In this document: piece by piece, positions 8,762-19,634 of the stretch
Numbering within the stretch: the stretch's first letter is position 1
Layout of the letters: every line of letters begins with the position of its first letter
Assembly (NCBI GenBank): GCA_963841065.1
Contig: CAWJBI010000058.1
Span: 1-64,000 of the forward strand
DNA length: 64,000 nt
Direction of reading: 5' to 3'
Source: M0108 sp963841065
GTDB lineage: Bacteria > Pseudomonadota > Gammaproteobacteria > Chromatiales > Chromatiaceae
Translations under genes and position numbers: made by a program
The notes under the pieces: model-generated
Databases searched by the model: none
What the model was told of the DNA's origin: nothing
The model's input: the letters and a program-made list of their open reading frames with translations, nothing else

Positions 8762-11700
8762 ATGAGAACGCAATCGCGTTGGCTGTATCCGAGGGGGAGG
8801 AGGCGGGTGTTGCACTTGGCCGTTCTCGCCTTATTGACATTACCGGTGCCGTTCACGGCGAGTGCCGCGAACCTGCCGGGACTTAATGTCATCGGCGTCG
8901 CGGCGGACGGAACCGAAACGGGCAGCCTTCCTGCCTATCGCTGGCTCGTCGAAAAAGACAAGACCTACCATGTCCAGACCGACGTCAACGGCACCGCATT
9001 GCCGACCATTTTCGATCCCAACTGGGATCAGCTCAACGACGCGCACCCCGGCGGCGAGACCCTCTCGGTAGGGTTCCATCAGAGTTACATGCCGGTGGTC
9101 GCCAAGGGATGCGTGGGTTGGGAGGATGTCGTCGGCGCGAATCCGGCGGACTCGTGCGCGAACGATGTGATCCCGGCGACTGGCTATCGAGCCAAACACT
9201 CACTACTACGTCTCCGTCGTTCCCCGCTCCGGCTACACCATCGGCGGCGCGTCATTCGTCACGGACGGCGCCGGCAACGTCCCGCCAACCAACGTCTACG
9301 TCAACGCGCACCCGATCGAGACGGCGCAGATCACGATCCTGATCTTCAACGATAACGCGCCCATCAACAACGCCCCCGACCTACCCACCGAGGAGCCCGG
9401 CACCGCCCCCGGCCAGACCGACATGAGCGGCTTCACGATTATCGTCGAAGACGCCGGCGGCCGCTACGGTGCGTCGGCCGGCATCATGAGTCAGGACGCC
9501 TTCGGCAACCCGCTGTGCGGCGGTGCCTGCGTCACCGGCCCCGACGGCCGGCTGACCATCAAGAATCTGGCGCCGGGGAAGTACGGTATCCAAGCCGTGC
9601 CGCCCACGGGCGACGCGGACCTGGCTCCGCACGGCAACTTCCCTGGTCGTGAGGATATCGACCGAAACGGCAACGGAATCCTCGATAGCGGCGGCTGGCA
9701 GCAGACCGCGACCATCGAGGGCACCAAGGTGATCGACGCCTGGGTCAAGGCCGGCGAGCCCCCTTACTTCGCCGAGTTCGGACCCCCGGGATTTCATGCC
9801 TTCATCGGCTTCGTCAAGGAGTTCAATTCGATCCCGGCGGGAGGCACCACCGCGGTCAGCGGAACTATCGTCAACCAGCACATGTCGCGGCCGCCGGACT
9901 ACACCTTCTACAACGGCGGATGCTTCGGTCACACCACCCCGTGGGTGGGCCTCAACGAAATGACGGGCGGTGTACCTGGGAAAGGCCTCTTCGCCGCGCC
10001 CACCAACGGGAACTGCGAGTTCAGCATCCCCAACGTCCCACCTGGGAGCTACCAGCTCGCCATCTGGGACTCGGCCCTCGACCTCATCTTCGGCTTCCAC
10101 GGCATCACCATCAACGAGGATGGTAGCTGCGTCACGCCCAACGGCGACTGCAATCTCGGCGAGGTGCCCGTCTTCCAGTGGTTCCACCGTTCCGAGCACC
10201 GCGCCTTCGACGATCTCAACGCCAACGGCATGTGGGATGACAACGAGGGGCCCACCGCCCTCGAGACGGGCTTCAACCTGCGTTGGCGCGACGGCACCAT
10301 CTACCAGGGCAATGTCTCGGACGGCCTCGGCGCCTTCGCCTTCGACCAGGTCTTCCCATTCTTCTCCTGGCTGGTCGCCGAGGTCGACTTCGTGCGTAAC
10401 CAAGCCACCGGCGTCACCGTCGTGGTGGATGACGGCGGTGCGGTCCCCGCCTCGGTCCCCGGGCCGGCGCCCTACGACGACCACGACCTCACCTTCGGCC
10501 GCGCCATCGCACCGCAGGACCAGACGAACCCCGTTGATGCGGCGTGCGGCCCCAACTTGACGGATCCCTGCACGGAGACCGCGGACTATCGGGTCGAACG
10601 CGGCCCGGTCTTGACCCAGGGCTTCCAGGGCTTCATCGGCCAGACCAATGCCTACCTCTGGGGCAAGCGTCACTATCCGGATGGCGAGAACGGCGGCATC
10701 ACGGGCATGGTGTTCTACGCGGTGACCCGCGCCGAGAACGATCCCGAGTACGCGGCGGCCGAGGTTTGGGAACCGGGCATCCCCGGCGTCACGGTCAATC
10801 TCTACGCACCAGTGCGCGTTGCCGGGACCAATGAGCTGCAACGCAATCCAGACGGGACGCTCGTCAAGGGGGCCCTGCTCAACACCGCGACCACCGACAG
10901 TTGGGACGAGAGCCGCCCGACGGGCTGCAAGTGGGGCAATAACGGCACCGGTCCCTTCATGTTCTCTCCCGACGGCGTCACGAAGTATGAGCAGGACTGC
11001 TGGGATGGTCTGCGCATGTTCAACCAAGCCCGGCCGGCCGTGTTCGACGGCGGCTACGCCTTCGACCAGATCTGCCTGGAGGAAGATGGCTTGGCAGGGG
11101 GCTGCGCACTCTGGTCCGGTCCCGGCCAAATGCCCGTCGGCGACTACCTCGTCGAGGTCATCGCGCCAGCCGGTTACGAGATCCTCAAGCCCGAGGATAA
11201 GAACGTCGACTTCGGCGACGTGTACAACCCGCCCCCCGCGCTGCTGCCGCCGCCCTGCGTGGGCGACCTGCACAGGGTTCCGCCGATCCTGACCCTGTTC
11301 CCGGACGAGCAGATCCCGGCGCCCTTCGCCGGTCGGGACGTGGAGCTGTGCGACACCAAGCTCGTCACCCTGTCCACCGGTGCCAACGCGGCGGCGGACT
11401 TCTGGCTGTTCACCGAGGTACCACTGGCCGCACATGCCCTCGGCTTCATCCTCGACGACACCCAGAACGAGTTCGATCCGAACTCGCCCAACTTCGGTGA
11501 GAAGTACGCACCGCCCTTCGTGCCGGTCACCATCCGTGACTTCACGGGCCGCGTGATCAGCAAGACCCTGTCCGACCAGTACGGTCTGTACAACTTCCTG
11601 GCGCCGTCCACCATCACCACTAACCTGCCGGCGCCGAGCGGCATGTCGCCGAACATGCTGACCACCTGCATGAACGACCCGGGCGACGACCCCAACAACC

Positions 11701-14192
11701 CGGATCCCAACTGGAACCAGCTCTACAGCACCTTCTGCTACAACTTCCAGTACATGCCGGGTGTGACCACCTACCTCGACACGCCGGTGGTGCCGGTGGC
11801 GGCCTTCACCGGCCCCGACCAGTTCCCGCTGGACTGCGAGTACCCCGACGGGACGCCGCGGATCTCCAGCGTCAGCGTGAACAACGGCGGTCCTTACATC
11901 CCGACCTACTCGCAGACGAAAGGCCCGCAATCCACCCGCGGGGAGTTCACCAGCGGTGATCAGACCATCACCATCAACTCGATGGGACCGGTGACGGTGC
12001 AGAACCCGAACTACTGCAACCCCGCGGCGGGTGCCTGCCCGACGGGCTCGGACACGACCAATAAGTTCGTGACCCGCGACTACGGCTTCGGGGCGCCTGG
12101 AACCGTCACACTGGGTGACCTGGGGACCCTGAGCTGCGCCTGGGGCGAGCCGATCACCTGCACCATTCCGGCCAACACCCGCGTCGGCGCGGCCGGAGCG
12201 ATGGGGGGTCGCCAACTCACGGTCACCCGCGGCGGCGTCAACGGTCAAACCACCAAGGCAGGCGTTACCGTCCAGGTGGGCCTGCGGCAGGGAAGCACGG
12301 TGCGCAGGGTAGCGGCCGGCCAGTCGATACAAGCGGCCATCAACGCGGCCAACGCCAACGACCTGATCCTGGTCGAACCCGGCCAGTACAACGAGATGGT
12401 CGTGATGTGGAAGCCGGTCCAGCTTCAGGGCTGGGGCGAAGGCTCGACCACCATCAACGCCCTCAAGCAGCCGACTGAGAAGCTTGCCGCCTGGCGGGCG
12501 ATGGTGGACGGTCTTATCGCCACGGGCGCCGTTGACCTCCTGCCCGGCCAGGAGGTCGGACCCGGCACTCCCGAGCCCGTGACCCTATGGAACGAGGAGG
12601 GCGCCGGCGTGCTGGTGCTCGCCAAGGCAACGGGCAACCAGTCGTTCGATTACCAGCGACTCAACGGCAACACCCAGCGCAACAACCGAGAAGCCCGCAT
12701 CGACGGCTTCACCATCAAGAGCGCGGACACCGGCGGCGGCATCATCGCCAACGGCTATACCGACTACCTGCAGATCTCCAACAACCGCATCGCAAACAAC
12801 AGCGGCTTCTTCGGCGGCGGTATTCGGGTGGGGCACCCGCTCCTCACGCAGGAGACCAATACCGGCCGCGCCTACACGGACGGCGACAATGACTACCTGT
12901 CGATCCACCACAACCAGGTGGTGTTCAACGGCGGGCTCGGCGGCGCTGGCGGCGGTATCTCCATGTGCACCGGCTCGGACTCCTACGCCGTGACGGAGAA
13001 CTGGGTATGCGGCAATTTCTCGCTGGGTAACGGCGGCGGCATCGGCCACATCGGTTTGAGCAACAGGGCTGACCAGACGAGCCCTGTGCCGCTCATCGCC
13101 GACAACGAGGTTGATCTTCAACGAGAACTTCTTCCAGGGCTCGACCGTCTCGGGCGGCGGCATCTTCATCGGCGGCGCTCCGCCCCTGGTGGCGGACGGC
13201 CTAACACCCGGTGCGGGCAACGTCCAGGTGCTGCGCAACCTCATCCAGGGCAACTCTGCCGGATCCGGTGACGGTGGCGGTATCCGCCTGCAAGCGGTCA
13301 ACGGCCAGGATGTCGCCAACAATCCGAGCAATACCCCACCGAACAACAACCAACCCCCGCAGTGGTACTCGGTCGAGGTGTTCAACAACATGATCACCAA
13401 CAACGTGTCGGGCCTGGCCGGCGGCGGCATCTCGTTGCAGGACGCGGTCGCGGTGAGCATCCGGAATAACACCATTGCCCACAACGACAGCCTGGCGACC
13501 GCCGGTGACGCCTTCACGCCGGGAAGCCCGAACCAGTCCACGCCGCAGCCCGGCGCGGGCATGGTGAGCCGGGCCCACAGCACGGCTCACTGGCGGCGCT
13601 CCCGGGTGCCTCCATCGGGTCCTTCTCCAGCCCGACGGACTTGTCGGAGAACATCCTGTGGCAGAACCGCCAGTTCTTCTTCTGGGTGGACGCCACCTCC
13701 GGCTGCGTGCCTGGTGATTCAAGCTGTACCTCGACCTACGGGCTGTGCCCGGACGTCAACAACGTCCTCGCTTGCCCGGATGGCAACCTGGAGGTCTTCG
13801 ACGACCTGGCGGTGATTGGCACGACGGGCGTCCTGACATGCAGCTCGTGCGTCCAGACCGGCACCGGCGGCGCGGGTCCGATGTTCGTCTCCGAGTACTT
13901 CAACGGTGCCCGCTCGGCCGTGGTCCAGCTCGAGATCAACACGGGCATCCAGGCGCCGGCGGCCTTCGACGAGGGAGGCAACTTCATCCGACCGGGCTTC
14001 GGACCGCTGTCCCTGTATGACGACGTAACGCCAGCAGACGGCGACCCGGGGACCCTGATCGGCAACTACCACATCCAGTCCGGCTCAACGGCGGCGAATG
14101 CGGCCACCCGAGGGATCAGCCCGGACATCGATGGCGACACGCGGCCAACCACCGGGCAATCCGACATCGGCGCCGACGAGATCGCTCCCTAA
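8762..14192 (+). CDS. Giant secreted modular protein with beta-helix domain (three frame breaks in the sequence)
   Basis: First gene of the secreted operon, about 1,800 residues when three frame breaks (near 9190, 13110 and 13600) are bridged. The start at 8762 follows a GGGCGGGAG site and gives a signal peptide (arginine-rich n-region, hydrophobic core, VPFTASAA cleavage region). The N-terminal two thirds contain repeated SdrD/Cna-B-like beta modules (LTIKNLAPGKYGIQAVPP, IPGVTVNLYAPV, PVGDYLVEVIAPAGYEI) with many Asp/Asn-rich loops and several cysteines. From about 12320 a right-handed beta-helix of the NosD/DUF1565 type begins (IQAAINAANANDLILVEPGQ), with repeated GGGI turns, ending in a tail like that of choice-of-anchor Q proteins (DIDGDTRPTTGQSDIGADE). 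Probably a surface or extracellular structural protein; no catalytic residues are recognised. Confidence 0.75.
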
Positions 14193-14210
14193 CCCACTGC
14201 CCCTAACAGC

Positions 14211-14238
14211 ACCCGTCCGGGCTCAGGCCCGGCCGGGT
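14211..14238 (+). promoter_or_regulatory. Intercistronic hairpin between giant gene and first oxidase gene
   Basis: ACCCG and CCGGGC pair with GCCCGG and CGGGT around a TCAG loop: an 11-bp stem with one mismatch. No U-tract follows, so it is more likely an RNA-processing or attenuation structure than a full terminator. The next gene starts 18 bases later with a GGAAGAGG ribosome site. Confidence 0.45.
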
Positions 14239-14255
14239 GACGGGAAGAGGACACG

Positions 14256-15559
14256 ATGATGAACACGACGACGAGACAGACCCCAAAAGCGTTTTCCATG
14301 AGACGGGCCAGGCTTTTCGGAGCGGTATCACTGGCGCTGGCCGCGACCTTGGTCTCCTGGCAGCCCGCCTCGGCCCAGGTCAACATCCAGTGCCCCTGCG
14401 ACCGCAACAACGACGGCGACTGCTTGGACAGCGTCACCGCCGGTCCACCGAGCGGTAGGTACAACGAGGCGCAGGACGCGATCGACATGAACGTCCAGTG
14501 CATGCACCTCACGGGCGGGGACGGCTTCGTCACGATGGCCGACGGCCGGCCCCAGTACATCTTCGGCTTCTCCGACGTCACCGGGACGCCGGAGGCAGAC
14601 GTCATGACCAACGGCATGCTGGCCGCGGCCTTCCCGGCCCCGACGATCGTGGTCGACGAGGGCCAGAAGTTCTACCTCACCCTGACCAACGTCGGCATGA
14701 TGATGCGGCCCGACCTGTTCGACCCGCACACCGTCCACTTCCACGGCTTCCCGCAGGCGGCCACCGTCTTCGACGGCGTGCCGGAGTCGGGCGTCGCCAT
14801 CAACATGGGGCCACCCTGACCTACTACTACAACCTGGTCGGAGCCCGGCACCTTCATGTACCACTGCCACGTCGAGGCCACCGAGCACATGCAGATGGGC
14901 ATGCTCGGCAACCTCTACGTGCAGGCCGCGCAGAACGGCTTGCCGGATGGCACCAATCTCGAACGGCTTCATCGCACCAGACGGGCAACCAGTACGTCTA
15001 CAACGACGGCGATGGCTCGACCTACTACGACGTGGAGTACCCGCTCCAGCTCGGCGGCTTCGACCCCAACTTCCACGACGCGCACCTGGAACGTGCAGCC
15101 GCTGCCGTTCGCCCTGATGCGGGACAGCTACCCGATGATCAACGGCCGCGGCTACCCGGACACGGTCAATCGCGCATCCACTGCCGGCGCCCGCCGAGAA
15201 CGGCGGTATCCCGTCGCAGCTGGAGATCGTCGCTGATCACGGCCACGGCGGGCCAGAAGGTCCTGCTGCGGCTCTCCAACCTCAACATCACGGTCACCCA
15301 CACCCTGATCAGCCCGAGCATCCCGATGGAGGTGGTGGGCATCGACGCCAAGGAGCTGATGGCCGCCGACGGCACCAAGCTCTACTACACCACCAATTCG
15401 GTGACCATGGGCGGCGGCATGTCGGCGGACGTCATCCTCGACACCGCCGGTGTGCCTGCCGGCGAGTACTACCTGTACACGACTAACCTGCAATACCTGG
15501 CCAACAACGACGAGGACGCGAACCTCGGCGGCATGATGACCAAGATCGTGATCAACTGA
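14256..15559 (+). CDS. Exported multicopper oxidase-like protein (several frame breaks)
   Basis: About 434 residues after bridging frame breaks near 14810, 14840, 14960 and between 15000 and 15240. A signal peptide is clear (LFGAVSLALAATLVSW, then ASAQVN). The first cupredoxin domain has a type 2/3 copper motif, HTVHFHGFP, and a motif MYHCHVEATEHMQMGM that supplies Cys, two His and Met in the order of a type 1 copper site. The second domain (KVLLRLSNLNITVTHTLISP onward) has no HxH motif, so not all sites of a classical three-domain laccase are present in this chain. It could be a two-domain oxidase or one subunit of a larger enzyme with the next two gene products. The start ATG at 14256 is followed by a second at 14259. 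Confidence 0.7.
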
Positions 15560-15572
15560 CCGGAGAACCGAT

Positions 15573-16946
15573 ATGAAGGTTTCTGACATAACCCCCCAGA
15601 CGGGCGGGGTGTTCGCGGCCGCGGCCGTGGCCGCCCTCCTCTGGCTGCCTGTCGGCAGCGCACAGGCCCAGGCGCGGATCGACGGCATCACCGGCCAGAC
15701 CTTTACCTTCACGGCCGGGGCCGGGGAGGTCAGCACCGCGGATGGCGGCTCCATCCATTTCTGGGGCTATCATGCTCCAGGATCAAACCCAGCAGAGGTA
15801 CCTCAGTACCCTGGACCGACCCTGATCCTGGATCAGGGTGACGCGGTCACCATCAATCTGACCAGCAATCTGCCGTTCGGTAAGTGCACCTCGATGGTCT
15901 TTCCGGGCCATAGCGTAACCGCGTCCGGCGGCAGCGACGGCCTCCTCACCAAGGAGTCCTGCGGAGCGGCGGAGGCGGACGTCGTGACCTACACCTTCAC
16001 CGCCACCGAGCCCGGCACCTACATGTACTACTCGGGCACCGATCCCGAGCTTCAGATCGAGATGGGTCTGGTGGGCGCTATCATCGTGCGGCCGGACCGG
16101 GGTGAAGGCTTCGCATACGACCATCCCGAGACGGCCTTCGACCACGAGGTGATGTTCCTGCTCACCTCCATGGACCCGAAGATCCATCAGCTAGCCGAGC
16201 AGAATCGCTTCGCGGAGATCGACGTGACCGCGCGCTGGCCCGTCTACTGGTTCATCAACGGCCGCGCTGCTCCCGACGACCTTGCGGACCCGTTCGTCAA
16301 TTGGCTGCCGCACCAACCGTACAACTGCACGCCCCGTATGACCCCGGGGCAGCGTGTATTGGTGCGCATCCTCGGCGGCGACCAGGACCAGCACCCGCTC
16401 CACCTGCACGGCAATCACTATTCCGAGATCGCCCGCTACGGCCGCCCGCTGCTGCTTGACGACGGTCAGACCCTGGCGCCGCGCAAACGCTTCACGACCC
16501 TGTCGGTGCCCGGCCAGACCGTGGACGCGATCTTCGAATGGACTGGCGAGAAGCTGGGTTGGGACATTTATGGCTCGACCCTAGACGGCATGCCGCCTCA
16601 CGCGTGCAAGGACAACGTCAACAACACCACCGGTGCATCGGTCCCCGATGGCTACGCGGACCTCGATGCCGACTACGCCTGGGAGTACTGCGGCGATCAC
16701 AACAAGCAGTTCCCGGTCACCCTACCCGAGAACCAAAACCTGGCCTTCGGCGGCTGGTGGTCGGGAAGCCCGTACATGGGTTCCGGCAAGCCCCTGCCCC
16801 CGGGTGAAGGCGGTCTCAACCCGAACCTGGGCTACTTCTTCATGTGGCACTCGCACACCGAAAAGGAGCTGACCAACTTCGACATCTTCCCCGGCGGCAT
16901 GCTCAGCATGATGGTTGTTGAGCCGCCCGGTACACCCATTCCTTAA
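15573..16946 (+). CDS. Exported multicopper oxidase-like protein lacking the type 1 copper cysteine
   Basis: A 457-residue exported protein, intact frame, with a signal peptide ending near GSAQAQA. The N-terminal cupredoxin domain has lost the copper ligands: FPGHSVTASGG stands where HxH is expected and YMYYSGTDPELQIEMGL where the HCH/HSH motif is expected. The C-terminal domain keeps HPLHLHGNHY, a good type 2/3 motif, and MWHSHTEKELTNFDIFPGGM. The latter aligns with the usual HCHxxxHxxxGM, but has Ser for the type 1 Cys. It starts 13 bases after the previous gene, so it is in the same operon. Either a redox-inactive copper scaffold or a subunit that completes sites with its neighbours. Confidence 0.8.
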   Translation: MKVSDITPQTGGVFAAAAVAALLWLPVGSAQAQARIDGITGQTFTFTAGAGEVSTADGGSIHFWGYHAPGSNPAEVPQYPGPTLILDQGDAVTINLTSNLPFGKCTSMVFPGHSVTASGGSDGLLTKESCGAAEADVVTYTFTATEPGTYMYYSGTDPELQIEMGLVGAIIVRPDRGEGFAYDHPETAFDHEVMFLLTSMDPKIHQLAEQNRFAEIDVTARWPVYWFINGRAAPDDLADPFVNWLPHQPYNCTPRMTPGQRVLVRILGGDQDQHPLHLHGNHYSEIARYGRPLLLDDGQTLAPRKRFTTLSVPGQTVDAIFEWTGEKLGWDIYGSTLDGMPPHACKDNVNNTTGASVPDGYADLDADYAWEYCGDHNKQFPVTLPENQNLAFGGWWSGSPYMGSGKPLPPGEGGLNPNLGYFFMWHSHTEKELTNFDIFPGGMLSMMVVEPPGTPIP

Positions 16947-16964
16947 GTTGGGAGCGAACCAGAA

Positions 16965-19121
16965 ATGAACTCTGAGAAGATCATGAGAGAGACACGTATG
17001 CGGGCGCCGGCACTGGCCATCTTCGCCTTGGCGGCGATGCCGTCCTTCGCCGCTGAGCTGGCGGTGGTACCTGGGCGGTGGACCCCGCCCGGTGGCGGAA
17101 CCGCCATCAACATGTGGGGCTACGTCGAGGTCGATGATGCCGCGAACTTCGACTGCACGTTAGTCGATCCGGCGGCAACCTGGGTCGTCGGTCCGACGCT
17201 GCGCACGACCGCAACGGCCGGCCTCACGGTGAACCTCAAGAACTGCCTCGCCGAGCCGGTGTCGTTCTTCGTTCCCGGCTTGCGTGGACCGCTTCCGGTC
17301 CCTCCGGAGCGGTTCACGACGGAGGCCGCGGCCGGCGGAACAGCCACCTACACCTTTGATCTCACCGGTAGGTCCGGCACCTTCCTCTACCACAGCGCCA
17401 CGGACCGCATCCGCACCCAGGTGCCCATGGGGCTGTACGGCGCCCTGGTGGTGGACCAGGCCGCCAACTTGGCGTACTCCGACGTTCCCTACTTCGAGGA
17501 CCGGGTGCTCGTCTTCAGTGCCATCGATCCGGGCCTAAATGCGAATCCGGCCACCTATGGCGGTGCTCGGGTTTCGCGGGTTGACGACCCTACCAAAGAC
17601 GGATTCAACGTCACGGAAAGCGGCTGGAACCCGAAGTACTTCCTCATCAACGGCCAGTCCTATGACGGGACCAACCCGCAATTTGCCCTTAGCACGAACC
17701 AAGACGTGTTGCTGCGCTTCGTCAACGCGGGGATCGAGACCTACGTGCCCACCCTGGGTGGCGGCCTCTACGTGGGCCTCATGGCCGAGGATGCCCACCG
17801 CTATCCGCACCCCATGGAGCAGTACGGGCTCGAGCTGCAGGCGGGCAAGACCATCGACGCGGTCATTAATGCCGGCGCCGACGGCAGCTACGCCCTCTAC
17901 GACCGGGCGCTCAACCTGGCCAACGGCGGCATGGTCGCCCAATTGGTGGCAGACCCGGTCACCGCTGCCCCGACGGCGGTCGATGACCCCACGAACCCGG
18001 GTGACTACACCATCGCTGAGGACAGCTCCCTGACGACGATGGCGGGAGGTTCGCCCGCCGGGGTGCTCGACAACGACACCGGTGGGGCTGCCGCGGCCCT
18101 GCTCGTCAGTGGTCCGGCGCATGGCAGCCTGGGAACCGGTCTCGCGGCCGACGGCTCCTTCACCTACACCCCGAACGCGGATTACTTCGGCCCTGACCAG
18201 TTTAGCTATGTGGCCAACGACGGGGTCGGTGGACCGAACAGCAATGTCGCGGTCGTCAGCATCACGGTCAACGGGATCGCCGACGCGCCCATGGCCGTGG
18301 CCGACGGCTATGAAGTGGTCGCGGGAGAGACCCTGACGGTGGCGGCACCCGGGGTGCTCGGGAATGACTCCGACCCCGACGGCGACTCTCTCAGCGCGTT
18401 ATATGGGACTCCGCCGGCACAGCTCACACTGAACGCTGACGGCTCGTTCTCCTTCGACGCTAGGGCGCTCGCTGCGGGTGACGTCACGTTCGACTACGTT
18501 GCCAGTGACGGCACATTGGCCAGTGCACCAGCCACGGTGACGATCATCGTGACTGCACCGCCCGCCAACGTCGCGCCGATCGCGAACGACGACGCGACAT
18601 CAACGCCACAGGGGGCATTGCCCAGGGTATTGCCCGTCGACATCGTCGCCAACGACACGGATTCGGATGGCACGATCAATGCGGCGACGGTCGACCTCGT
18701 TCCCGGCACTGCAGGCCGCCAGACGACCGTGACCACGCAGCGCGGCGGAACGGCAACGGTGAACAATTCGGGGGAGGTGACCTACACGCCGCCGCGGCGG
18801 AACTTCCGCGGTACCGACACCTTCCAGTACACCGTCGATGACAACGACGGCGCCACGTCCAACGTGGCCACCGTCAGGATCAACGTGCGTCAAGTAACGG
18901 CGACCCGCGCCCGCGCGCCCCGCACCGGCGATCGCCTTTTGGGCAACGCTGATCGGAAGCGGCGGGCTGCGATCGACGACCCCTCGGTCGCGACACCGAA
19001 CCCAAGGTTCCTCCCCCCCTGGCAGGGGGAGGGCAGGAGGGTGTCGAGCACCGTGAACCGCGACAAGCCATTGGACCCCTCGGTCCTCGCCCGCGAAACA
19101 CCGATTGGAGAGATGCTGTGA
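16965..19121 (+). CDS. Exported cupredoxin-like protein with tandem cadherin-like (tandem-95) repeats
   Basis: A 718-residue exported protein. After a signal peptide (ALAIFALAAMPSFAAEL) come two cupredoxin-like domains related to those of the preceding genes (SGTFLYHSATDRIRTQVPMG, then GLYGALVV). The Cys and most His ligands are missing, so copper binding is doubtful. From about residue 340 there are three repeats of about 95 residues of the bacterial cadherin/VCBS type (GVLDNDTGG, YTPNADYFGPDQFSYVANDG; GVLGNDSDPDGDSL; IVANDTDSDG), common in surface adhesins and often calcium-binding. The C-terminal 70 residues are basic and less ordered. The gene ends in ATGCTGTGA, overlapping the GTG start of the next gene. 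Likely a surface anchor or spacer for the oxidase-like proteins. Confidence 0.75.
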   Translation: MNSEKIMRETRMRAPALAIFALAAMPSFAAELAVVPGRWTPPGGGTAINMWGYVEVDDAANFDCTLVDPAATWVVGPTLRTTATAGLTVNLKNCLAEPVSFFVPGLRGPLPVPPERFTTEAAAGGTATYTFDLTGRSGTFLYHSATDRIRTQVPMGLYGALVVDQAANLAYSDVPYFEDRVLVFSAIDPGLNANPATYGGARVSRVDDPTKDGFNVTESGWNPKYFLINGQSYDGTNPQFALSTNQDVLLRFVNAGIETYVPTLGGGLYVGLMAEDAHRYPHPMEQYGLELQAGKTIDAVINAGADGSYALYDRALNLANGGMVAQLVADPVTAAPTAVDDPTNPGDYTIAEDSSLTTMAGGSPAGVLDNDTGGAAAALLVSGPAHGSLGTGLAADGSFTYTPNADYFGPDQFSYVANDGVGGPNSNVAVVSITVNGIADAPMAVADGYEVVAGETLTVAAPGVLGNDSDPDGDSLSALYGTPPAQLTLNADGSFSFDARALAAGDVTFDYVASDGTLASAPATVTIIVTAPPANVAPIANDDATSTPQGALPRVLPVDIVANDTDSDGTINAATVDLVPGTAGRQTTVTTQRGGTATVNNSGEVTYTPPRRNFRGTDTFQYTVDDNDGATSNVATVRINVRQVTATRARAPRTGDRLLGNADRKRRAAIDDPSVATPNPRFLPPWQGEGRRVSSTVNRDKPLDPSVLARETPIGEML

Positions 19122-19630
19122 AACCGACATTCAAAAAGCTGCTAACCGCTGGCGTGCTGGCTTCGGCCATCGCCTTTGGCCCATCCACCTCAAATATCGC
19201 GTTGGCCGTCGCTGACGAGCTGGTCTCGCCGGAGATCCTGCAATCCGCGGACAGCCATGGAGCCGGCACCCCAGCGCACCTGCTGGCGCTGAACGCGGAA
19301 CTCAAGAACCGTTGGGGCGTGGAGATCGTCTCTCTGCGCCGAACCGCCCACGGTCACATGCTCGACTTCCGCTACCGCGTCCTGGACCCGAAGAAGGCGG
19401 CCGCGCTCTTCGAGCGGCAGACCAAGCCCACCCTGATCCACCAGCCCACTGGCAAGGTGCTCGCGGTGCCCAAGACCGCCAAGGTCGGTCCGCTGCGGAG
19501 CTCCGACACGCCCAAGGAAGGGCGCACCTACTGGACCTTCTTCGGCAATGCCGGTGGGTTGGTCAAGACGGGCGACAAGGTGACGGTCGCCATCGGCGAC
19601 TTCCGGGCCCCAAACCTGATCGTGGAGTAA
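19118..19630 (+). CDS. Small exported protein of unknown function
   Basis: A 170-residue protein that starts at GTG 19118, overlapping the stop of the previous gene by GTGA, so it is translationally coupled. It has a signal peptide (KKLLTAGVLASAIAFGPST). The mature part is a compact domain of about 120 residues (LNAELKNRWGVEIVSLRRTA, MLDFRYRVLDPKKAAALF, TYWTFFGNAGGLVKTGDKVT) ending in APNLIVE. There is no Cys and no obvious copper or haem motif. I do not recognise the family. The tight coupling suggests it binds or helps fold one of the cupredoxin-like products, but that is inference. Confidence 0.75.
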   Translation: MKPTFKKLLTAGVLASAIAFGPSTSNIALAVADELVSPEILQSADSHGAGTPAHLLALNAELKNRWGVEIVSLRRTAHGHMLDFRYRVLDPKKAAALFERQTKPTLIHQPTGKVLAVPKTAKVGPLRSSDTPKEGRTYWTFFGNAGGLVKTGDKVTVAIGDFRAPNLIVE

Positions 19631-19634
19631 GGAC

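Noticed and set aside
9381..12332. A 983-codon open frame on the minus strand.
   Set aside because: It lies wholly opposite the giant secreted protein gene, has a repetitive Arg/Gly/Val/Glu composition typical of antisense frames in GC-rich DNA, and has no family motif or ribosome site.
14498..15559. Treating the overlapping frame as a separate 353-residue gene.
   Set aside because: Only its parts after about 14815 match the oxidase fold; the first 100 codons are a shadow of the signal and cupredoxin region in the correct frame.
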